6,399 nucleotides of DNA from NCBI GenBank assembly GCA_003491635.1, contig DNCG01000095.1:1-6399 (forward strand). The letters are read 5' to 3'. Positions 1-3,486 of the stretch are shown here, piece by piece (position 1 is the first letter of the stretch; every line of letters begins with the position of its first letter). This DNA comes from Actinomycetota bacterium (lineage in GTDB: Bacteria; Actinomycetota; Aquicultoria; Subteraquimicrobiales; UBA9087). The notes under the pieces were generated by a model that was given only the letters and a program-made list of their open reading frames with translations, was not told the DNA's origin and searched no databases. The translations under genes were made by a program, and so were the position numbers.

Positions 1-100
1 CCTATACGGGATTCGGGGAGCCTCACCAGAGGTGAGCAGGCAAGGGGTCAAGTGAAATGCTAAAAGACTATAACTTATTAAATCTTTAGAAAACAGACAC

Positions 101-132
101 TTGAATCCTAGAATCCTCGACTCCTTGAACCC
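101..132. repeat. Four degenerate 8-bp tandem repeats (TTGAATCC type)
   Basis: Four octamers follow each other without gaps: TTGAATCC (101-108), TAGAATCC (109-116), TCGACTCC (117-124) and TTGAACCC (125-132). Each differs from the first at one to three positions. They lead into the heptad repeats at 141-168. Nothing suggests coding or a protein-binding role. The pattern is seen directly; its origin (slippage or a dispersed repeat family) is inference. Confidence 0.7.
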
Positions 133-140
133 GTTCTTAA

Positions 141-187
141 TAACGAATTCCGAATAACAAATAGCGACATCGGACCAGGAATTAGGG
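141..187. repeat. Degenerate 7-bp tandem repeats upstream of proC
   Basis: Four heptamers of the TAACGAA family run in register: TAACGAA (141-147), TTCCGAA (148-154), TAACAAA (155-161) and TAGCGAC (162-168). They are followed by ACCAGGA (174-180) and ATTAGGG (181-187), which match the other two heptad families found upstream of ileS. Positions 139-171 align with 3427-3458 with two mismatches and one single-base gap, so the two spacers share a repeat block. The block ends about 20 bp before the proC start codon. Confidence 0.7.
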
Positions 188-207
188 ATAAGCAGAAAGG
201 CAGATAA

Positions 208-1020
208 ATGTTGAGGGTTACCAGGTTGGCCTTAATTGGTGCAGGTCGGATGGGGGAGGCTCTCCTCAAGGGTATCCTTCAATCGGGGGCACTGAAGCCC
301 GATCGGGTGGTCGTGAGCGATGTGAGGAGGAAAAGACTTACTCAAATTGAAGCCGATTACGGCGTTGGCATCGCCTCCGACAACGTTGCCGCCGTTAAGG
401 GCGCCGATGTTATTCTCCTTGCGGTCAAACCACAGCAGCTCGACGAAGTTTTAAATGAGATTGCCGATCATCTTGGGGAGAGTCAGGTTCTCATCTCGAT
501 AGCCGCAGGGGTGAGCACGAACCACATCTATGATAAGGTGAAGAAGAGTTTACCTGTTGTTCGGGTGATGCCCAATTCCCCCGCCCTCGTCGGAGCGGGC
601 ATCTCGGTGGTCAGTCCCGGAAAGCATGCCACCAAGGAAGCCACAGAGCTCACAGTGAGTATCTTTTCCTCCGTTGGGGAAGTTGTTCAACTCGATGAAA
701 AATTTCAGAATGCGACAACGGCTCTGAGCGGGAGCGGACCGGCCTACTTTTATCTGTTCGTCGAAGCTTTGATAGAGGCCGGGATAAAGGCGGGTCTCGC
801 CCGAGATGTGGCGACTAAGTTGGTGGTGGAGACGATGATTGGGGCGGGAACCATGCTCAAGAAGACCGGCAAGCATCCAGCTCTACTCAAGGATATGGTG
901 ACTTCTCCTGGGGGAACAACAATTGCTGCCCTGGAAGTTTTTGAGGAGGCCGGTTTCAGAGCTGGTGTTTTCAAGGCAATAGAGGCGGCAATGAAACGAG
1001 CAAGGGAATTGGGGGGCTAA
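208..1020 (+). CDS. proC: Pyrroline-5-carboxylate reductase
   Basis: Catalyses the last step of proline synthesis, NAD(P)H-dependent reduction of 1-pyrroline-5-carboxylate to L-proline, in the cytoplasm. The 270-residue length is normal for the family. The N-terminal Rossmann fold shows the dinucleotide loop GAGRMG at residues 11-16 and the LAVKPQ strand-turn at 71-76. MPNSPALVGAG (121-131) is the conserved central motif. The C-terminal dimerisation/active-site half carries SGSGPAY (174-180) and TSPGGTT (232-238), the P5CR signature region. The ATG at 208 is preceded by AAAGG at 196-200 with seven bases between, and it starts just before the first beta strand, so it is preferred over the TTG that follows. 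It is the first gene of a tight operon with yggT and divIVA; the yggT ribosome binding site begins on the base after the proC stop. No key residue appears missing. Confidence 0.97.
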   Translation: MLRVTRLALIGAGRMGEALLKGILQSGALKPDRVVVSDVRRKRLTQIEADYGVGIASDNVAAVKGADVILLAVKPQQLDEVLNEIADHLGESQVLISIAAGVSTNHIYDKVKKSLPVVRVMPNSPALVGAGISVVSPGKHATKEATELTVSIFSSVGEVVQLDEKFQNATTALSGSGPAYFYLFVEALIEAGIKAGLARDVATKLVVETMIGAGTMLKKTGKHPALLKDMVTSPGGTTIAALEVFEEAGFRAGVFKAIEAAMKRARELGG

Positions 1021-1031
1021 AAGGAGCGTTT

Positions 1032-1322
1032 GTGGTCGTAATTCGCCTTGTAGATACCGCATTTGTTGTTTATTTCTGGCTCATTATCATCAGAGTAATT
1101 TTTTCTTGGATTCCCCTTTCCTCCAATGCTGTGGTCGAGAGGGTGAGGGGCTTTGTTTACGAACTGACGGATCCTTACTTGAATTTATTCAGGAGATTGT
1201 TGCCCATCCTCAATCTGGGTGGGATGGGTTTGGATCTTTCGCCGATCATTGCGATTCTTGCTTTGGGATTTATCCATAGGATAGCTGTATCTATTCTACT
1301 TCAGGTTTTAGTGAGAATTTAG
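1032..1322 (+). CDS. YggT-family integral membrane protein (YlmG-like)
   Basis: A 96-residue membrane protein of the YggT/YlmG family (Pfam YGGT). Two hydrophobic segments are visible, about residues 8-28 and 66-92. Between them lies the family's conserved amphipathic stretch TDPYLNLFRRLLP (46-58); RVIFSWIP (21-28) and LDLSPIIAILAL (67-78) are also typical. Members lie beside division genes (sepF, divIVA) in Gram-positive bacteria, and plant and cyanobacterial homologues affect nucleoid or plastid organisation; the molecular role is not settled. The start is GTG at 1032, chosen because a strong AAGGAG (1021-1026) lies five bases upstream and touches the proC stop codon. Only 11 bases separate it from proC and 25 from divIVA, so the three genes are probably co-transcribed. 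Family assignment is firm, function inferred. Confidence 0.92.
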   Translation: MVVIRLVDTAFVVYFWLIIIRVIFSWIPLSSNAVVERVRGFVYELTDPYLNLFRRLLPILNLGGMGLDLSPIIAILALGFIHRIAVSILLQVLVRI

Positions 1323-1347
1323 GTGACTAAGAAGGAGGAAGGAAAAG

Positions 1348-2157
1348 ATGAAACTCACTCCCCTGGACATTCATCACAAGGAGTTTCGGCGGGCGCTGCG
1401 AGGCTATAACGAAGAGGAGGTGGATGCCTTTTTAGATGAGGTGGCCGAAGAGTTTGAGCGGGTTTTTAGGGAGAACATCGAATTGAAGGAGAAGCTGGAG
1501 CAGATTGAAGGGAAGCTCCGCCAGTATGAGAACATCGAGCAGACGCTTCAGAAGACGCTGGTGACCGCTCAATCCTCGGCGGAGGAGGTCCAGAGCAATG
1601 CTAAAAAGCAGGCGGAGCTCATCATAAAGGATGCGGAGTTGAAGGCGAAGGAGATAGTCCAGGAGGTGCTCGGAGAGAAGCAGAGACTGCAAGCGACTTA
1701 CGACAACTTGAGACAGCTTAAAGAGGAGTTTTTGATGAAGTTCAGATCCATGCTCGAGTCCTATCTGAGCATGGTGAGTGAGGCGGAAACGGCGAAAGAG
1801 AAGGAAATGCCCGAAGAAGTAGCAGAGGTTAAAGAGGAGGAAGAAGTCGCCGCGGGGATAGTGGAGCCAGTCGAGGAACTTGTCCTCGAAGAGGCAGTGG
1901 AAGGAGAAGAGGGAGAAGAAGTATCCGCTGAAGAACCGGTCATAGGAGAAGAGCCTGAGGAAGCCAGAAGACCCCTGAAGGAGATGGGTGAGGAGAACCT
2001 TTACCCTTTTTTTGGGGAATCTGAGGACGAAACGCTGGAGGAAACTGAAGGAGAGCCCGAAAGGGAGGCAACCTCGAGGGAAACCAAGGACACTGGCACG
2101 GCTCCTGCCGATGTGTCCGCCGAGGAAGAGACGGACGATATCGAGGAAATATCTTAG
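1348..2157 (+). CDS. divIVA: DivIVA-family polar/septal scaffold with acidic C-terminal tail
   Basis: Cytoplasmic coiled-coil protein that binds curved membrane at septa and poles and recruits division or growth partners. Residues 1-60 are the classic membrane-binding domain: LTPLDIHHKEFRRALRGYNEEEVDAFLDEV is recognisable across 3-32, here quoted only as LTPLDIH (3-9), FRRALRGY (13-20) and EEVDAFLDEV (23-32). Arg18, aligned with the membrane-contacting Arg of Bacillus DivIVA, is present, while the neighbouring Phe is Leu17. Residues about 33-143 form a long heptad coiled coil containing NIEQTL. Residues 144-269 are an unusual low-complexity tail with about 40% Glu/Asp (45 Glu and 5 Asp in 126 residues), making the protein much longer than the roughly 165-residue Bacillus form. 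The ATG follows a strong AAGGAGG at 1332-1338. A T7 run at 2007-2013 lies inside the tail. Third gene of the proC-yggT operon. Confidence 0.95.
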   Translation: MKLTPLDIHHKEFRRALRGYNEEEVDAFLDEVAEEFERVFRENIELKEKLEQIEGKLRQYENIEQTLQKTLVTAQSSAEEVQSNAKKQAELIIKDAELKAKEIVQEVLGEKQRLQATYDNLRQLKEEFLMKFRSMLESYLSMVSEAETAKEKEMPEEVAEVKEEEEVAAGIVEPVEELVLEEAVEGEEGEEVSAEEPVIGEEPEEARRPLKEMGEENLYPFFGESEDETLEETEGEPEREATSRETKDTGTAPADVSAEEETDDIEEIS

Positions 2158-2165
2158 TTGGAATC

Positions 2166-2282
2166 ATGTTGGAATTCCTTTCTAAGCTCTTCGGTGTGGC
2201 CAAGTCCAGAATAGCCATTCTTTCCGGCGGATCCTCCCGAAATAAAAGAATCTTCATCTCAGAAATTTCTCCCCTAACTTAG
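2166..2282 (+). pseudogene. N-terminally truncated YggU/DUF167 family remnant
   Basis: A 38-codon frame beginning MLEFLSKLFGVAKSRIAIL and continuing through SGGSSRNKRIFI matches the C-terminal half of the YggU/DUF167 family; the E. coli protein has LVKFLGKQFRVAKSQVVI followed by a similar basic segment. Family members are usually about 75-100 residues. The expected N-terminal part, with the conserved Pro-x-Ala-Ser and Ala-Pro-Pro-Val-(Asp/Glu)-Gly-x-Ala-Asn segments, is absent. Reading the same frame upstream into divIVA gives no such motif, and the other two frames do not either. The ATG has no ribosome binding site at useful distance (GAGG lies about 19 bases upstream). It starts eight bases after the divIVA stop, where DUF167 genes are often found in related clusters. 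Most likely a relic left by deletion of the first half; a functional micro-protein is less likely. Confidence 0.72.
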
Positions 2283-2284
2283 CG

Positions 2285-2299
2285 TCTCGAAGCTCGAGA
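2285..2299. other. Small perfect inverted repeat after the DUF167 remnant
   Basis: TCTCGA (2285-2290), loop AGC, TCGAGA (2294-2299). It could form a 6-bp hairpin at the end of the divIVA operon, but no T-run follows, so it does not qualify as a Rho-independent terminator. Role unknown. Confidence 0.35.
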
Positions 2300-2315
2300 T
2301 TCAAACGCAGTTGTG

Positions 2316-2344
2316 TTGACAAAAACCACAAATTGTTTTACAAT
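2316..2344 (+). promoter_or_regulatory. Sigma-A-type promoter of the vapBC-type module
   Basis: TTGACA at 2316-2321, a 17-bp spacer, then TACAAT at 2339-2344: a perfect -35, a one-mismatch -10 and ideal spacing. Transcription should begin near 2351, about 34 bases before the antitoxin start codon. It shows that the module is transcribed independently of divIVA. Confidence 0.88.
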
Positions 2345-2346
2345 TT
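2330..2346. promoter_or_regulatory. Palindromic operator over the vapBC -10 box
   Basis: AAATTGT (2330-2336), TTT centre, ACAATTT (2340-2346) is a perfect 7-bp inverted repeat that covers the whole -10 element. AbrB/VapB-type antitoxins, alone or with toxin, are known to repress their own promoters by binding such palindromes. Occupancy here would block RNA polymerase. The palindrome is seen directly; its use by the downstream antitoxin is inferred from position. Confidence 0.65.
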
Positions 2347-2384
2347 TTTATCGATAGGAAAATTACTTTACGGAAGGAAAAACG

Positions 2385-2594
2385 ATGCCTCAAGTTACCC
2401 TTTCTTCTAAATATCAGATAGTTGTACCAAAAGAAATAAGAAAGCAATTGCACCTTAAGGGTGGGCAGAAGATGTATGTATTGGCTAAAGAGGGTGTGAT
2501 CACTCTGATCCCCGATAGGCGCCTTGAGGAGCTTCGAGGATACCTTAAGGGAGTGGATGCCTCGGGTACCCGAGAGGAAAAGGACAGGCTATGA
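2385..2594 (+). CDS. vapB: VapB-type antitoxin, AbrB/SpoVT swapped-hairpin DNA-binding protein
   Basis: A 69-residue protein whose first 48 or so residues fit the SpoVT/AbrB (MazE/VapB) swapped-hairpin domain: VTLSSKYQIVVPKEIRKQL (residues 4-22) followed by a Gly-Gly turn (KGGQKMYVL) and a second strand pair ending at LIPD. This domain dimerises and binds palindromic DNA. The short charged C-terminal tail (about 49-69, ending REEKDRL) would be the flexible part that wraps and neutralises the toxin. The ATG at 2385 has GGAAGGA at 2372-2378, six bases upstream. The stop codon overlaps the toxin start in an ATGA arrangement, typical of translationally coupled antitoxin-toxin pairs. Autorepression through the palindrome at 2330-2346 is likely. 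AbrB-type proteins also occur without toxins, but the PIN-domain partner makes the assignment secure. Confidence 0.92.
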   Translation: MPQVTLSSKYQIVVPKEIRKQLHLKGGQKMYVLAKEGVITLIPDRRLEELRGYLKGVDASGTREEKDRL

Positions 2595-2962
2595 TTCTGG
2601 TTGACTCATTTGGTTGGATTGAGTTTTTCGCTGATGGCCCCTTGGCCGACAAATATTTCGGATATTTGAAAGATGAAAGCAAGGTAATTACACCTACTAT
2701 CGTGCTCTACGAGGTATACAAGAAGATCAAGCGCGAAAGAAGCGAGGAAGAAGCCCTGGTTGCGGTTGCTCAAATAAACAAGACGAAAGTTCTACCATTA
2801 GATGAGCTCATTGCTCTTTCCGCTGCCGATTTGAGCCTAAAGTATGCTTTACCAATGGCCGACGCGGTTGTATATGCTACTGCATGTTCAAGAAATGCAA
2901 AGGTGGTTACCAGCGATCCTCATTTTGAGAGACTTCCCGGAGTTACCTTCCTCAAAGTTTGA
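2591..2962 (+). CDS. vapC: VapC-type PIN-domain ribonuclease toxin
   Basis: A 123-residue PIN-domain protein, the usual length for VapC toxins, which are Mg-dependent endoribonucleases cutting specific RNAs such as initiator tRNA or rRNA loops; the target here cannot be read from sequence. The acidic metal-binding set is visible: Asp5 in VDSFGWIE, Glu41 in LYEVYKK, Asp91 in MADAVVYATA and Asp109 in TSDPHFERL. The catalytic site therefore looks intact and the toxin is predicted to be active. It begins at an ATG overlapping the antitoxin stop by four bases, with AAAAGGA at 2578-2584 inside vapB as ribosome binding site. The last codons carry the -35 element of the ileS leader promoter. The pair interrupts what would otherwise be a divIVA-to-ileS neighbourhood, consistent with a mobile or exchangeable accessory module. 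Confidence 0.93.
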   Translation: MILVDSFGWIEFFADGPLADKYFGYLKDESKVITPTIVLYEVYKKIKRERSEEEALVAVAQINKTKVLPLDELIALSAADLSLKYALPMADAVVYATACSRNAKVVTSDPHFERLPGVTFLKV

Positions 2963-2987
2963 CATCTTTTGCTGGTTATGCTAGCTT
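2959..2987 (+). promoter_or_regulatory. Probable promoter of the ileS T-box transcript
   Basis: TTGACA at 2959-2964 overlaps the vapC stop codon. With a 17-bp spacer the -10 would be TAGCTT (2982-2987), preceded by TG at 2979-2980, an extended -10 arrangement that can make up for the weak hexamer. Transcription would start near 2994, about ten bases before the first helix of the T-box leader, which is the expected place. Confidence 0.62.
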
Positions 2988-2991
2988 TTTT
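2971..2991 (+). terminator. Possible weak Rho-independent terminator of vapBC
   Basis: GCTGG (2971-2975), loop TTATG, CTAGC (2981-2985), then six T residues (2986-2991). The stem is only five pairs with one G-T wobble, so termination would be weak. It overlaps the ileS promoter spacer and -10, so the same bases may serve both roles, or the hairpin may be chance. Confidence 0.4.
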
Positions 2992-3197
2992 GTGAAAATC
3001 AGTGCTCATAGCGCGTTTTGGCGACGAAGGGGACGAGTAAAGCCGGCGAGAGTGCCAAGAGAGCCGTCGGTTGGTGTGAGGCGGTGACAACTGGCTTGAA
3101 AATCACCCCTGAGCTGCAGACCGAAAGTATGGGCGAGTAGGCTCTGCCGGGAGCAACCGTTAAAATGCAGCCGAGTGCCCCGCCGAAGGCGGGGAAG

Positions 3198-3236
3198 CAA
3201 GGTGGTACCGCGAGATTTGACCCTCTCTCGTCCTTG
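3198..3236 (+). promoter_or_regulatory. T-box antiterminator helix
   Basis: Helix A1 is CAAGG (3198-3202) with CCTTG (3232-3236). The seven-base bulge TGGTACC (3203-3209) receives the tRNA acceptor end. Helix A2 is GCGAGA (3210-3215) with TCTCGT (3226-3231), all paired with one G-U. The loop is 3216-3225. It uses bases 3221-3236 that the terminator also needs, so the two folds exclude each other. Formed when uncharged tRNA-Ile is bound. Confidence 0.93.
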
Positions 3237-3251
3237 ACGAGGAGGGTTTTT
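3221..3251 (+). terminator. Rho-independent terminator of the ileS T-box
   Basis: CCCTC (3221-3225) pairs with GAGGG (3242-3246), and CTCGTC (3227-3232) with GACGAG (3236-3241). T3226 is bulged, the loop is CTT, and five T residues follow (3247-3251). Eleven pairs plus a T-run make a strong terminator, the default fold when tRNA-Ile is charged. Confidence 0.95.
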
Positions 3252-3271
3252 GATTTATGTCAGGATTAGGT

Positions 3272-3306
3272 ACCAGGAACAAGGCACCAGGGGCCAGAGA
3301 CCAGGG
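3272..3306. repeat. Heptad tandem repeats, ACCAGGG family (5 units)
   Basis: Five contiguous 7-mers: ACCAGGA (3272-3278), ACAAGGC (3279-3285), ACCAGGG (3286-3292), GCCAGAG (3293-3299) and ACCAGGG (3300-3306). First of three heptad blocks filling the space between the T-box terminator and ileS. A related ACCAGGA unit lies at 174-180. Confidence 0.75.
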
Positions 3307-3314
3307 ATCGGCCC

Positions 3315-3377
3315 GAAACTCGGAATTAGGAACTCGAAACTAGCAATTCGAAAATAGGAATTAGAAATTAGGAAGGA
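3315..3377. repeat. Heptad tandem repeats, GGAATTA family (9 units)
   Basis: Nine 7-mers in unbroken register: GAAACTC (3315), GGAATTA (3322), GGAACTC (3329), GAAACTA (3336), GCAATTC (3343), GAAAATA (3350), GGAATTA (3357), GAAATTA (3364) and GGAAGGA (3371). Units are degenerate but nearly all keep a purine-rich GRAA start. No reading frame of note lies across them. Confidence 0.75.
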
Positions 3378-3394
3378 CAAAACCAATTTCTAAT
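3360..3394. repeat. Perfect 10-bp inverted repeat at the junction of two heptad blocks
   Basis: ATTAGAAATT (3360-3369) and AATTTCTAAT (3385-3394) are exact reverse complements, separated by 15 bases. In the ileS mRNA this could form an AT-rich hairpin about 95 bases before the start codon. The arm sequences come from the repeat blocks, so it may be a by-product of them. Confidence 0.5.
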
Positions 3395-3454
3395 AACGAA
3401 TAACCAATTACGAATTACGAATAGCGAATAACGAATTCCAATAACGAATAGCGG
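3394..3454. repeat. Heptad tandem repeats, TAACGAA family (about 9 units)
   Basis: TAACGAA (3394), TAACCAA (3401), TTACGAA (3408), TTACGAA (3415), TAGCGAA (3422), TAACGAA (3429), a six-base TTCCAA (3436), TAACGAA (3442) and a partial TAGCGG (3449-3454). The second half matches the block upstream of proC (139-171 against 3427-3458). The unit resembles heptanucleotide short tandem repeats described in cyanobacterial genomes; that likeness is from memory of the repeat class and is not proof of relation. Confidence 0.8.
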
Positions 3455-3486
3455 CATCTGACAGAGATAACATCGGGAGACATAGA

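Larger units (their letters stand above)
1..207. other. Intergenic region upstream of proC
   Basis: No gene is supported here. All three forward frames running in from the left edge close by position 63, and none gives a recognisable protein end. The stretch holds a small perfect inverted repeat (CTCACC at 22-27, AGA loop, GGTGAG at 31-36) with no T-run after it, so it is not a convincing terminator. An AT-rich patch follows at about 60-95, then a run of short tandem repeats (separate entries), then the proC ribosome binding site. I found no -35/-10 pair with good spacing, so the proC promoter is either weak or upstream of the window. Confidence 0.6.
2994..3251 (+). ncRNA. Isoleucine T-box riboswitch leader of ileS
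   Basis: A transcriptional T-box leader that senses uncharged tRNA-Ile. Stem I: GGGG (3029-3032) pairs with CCCC (3106-3109) to close the specifier loop. The 5' side has AGTA (3036-3039) and the 3' side has GAAAATCA with specifier AUC at 3102-3104, the isoleucine codon read by tRNA-Ile(GAU). The conserved distal AG-bulge and loop sequence spans about 3056-3084 (AGAGAGCCG, then GGTTGGTGTGAGGCGG). GCTCA (3004-3008) and TGAGC (3110-3114) may form the base. The Stem II region with GAGTAGG and ACCGTTA lies at about 3135-3161. Stem III is CCCCGCC (3178-3184), loop GAA, GGCGGGG (3188-3194). The T-box AAGGTGGTACCGCG is at 3199-3212; its UGGU would pair with an ACCA tRNA end, agreeing with the A73 discriminator of tRNA-Ile. 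Downstream gene is ileS, confirming the specificity. Confidence 0.95.

Noticed and set aside
22..36. Terminator at CTCACC-AGA-GGTGAG
   Set aside because: A clean 6-bp hairpin, but no T-run follows, so there is no basis for calling termination.
1..63. Possible C-terminal end of an upstream gene (frame 2 reads LYGIRGASPEVSRQGVK then stop at 53-55)
   Set aside because: LYGIRG vaguely recalls the end of YggS-type proteins (IFGxR), and such a gene would fit the neighbourhood, but 17 residues with one weak resemblance are not enough.
1988..2185. Open frame of 65 codons overlapping the divIVA tail
   Set aside because: It is Arg/Lys-rich because it reads the Glu-rich tail out of frame, has no ribosome binding site, and shows no DUF167 N-terminal motif.
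2959..2982. Alternative ileS promoter using TTGACA with TATGCT
   Set aside because: The spacer would be only 12 bp, too short for a sigma-A-type promoter; TAGCTT with a 17-bp spacer is preferred.
3006..3200. Reverse-strand open frame across the T-box leader
   Set aside because: The region is fully explained by a structured RNA on the + strand; the frame has no recognisable domain.
3272..3454. CRISPR array
   Set aside because: The repeats are 7 bp, contiguous and degenerate with no spacers, and no cas genes are near.
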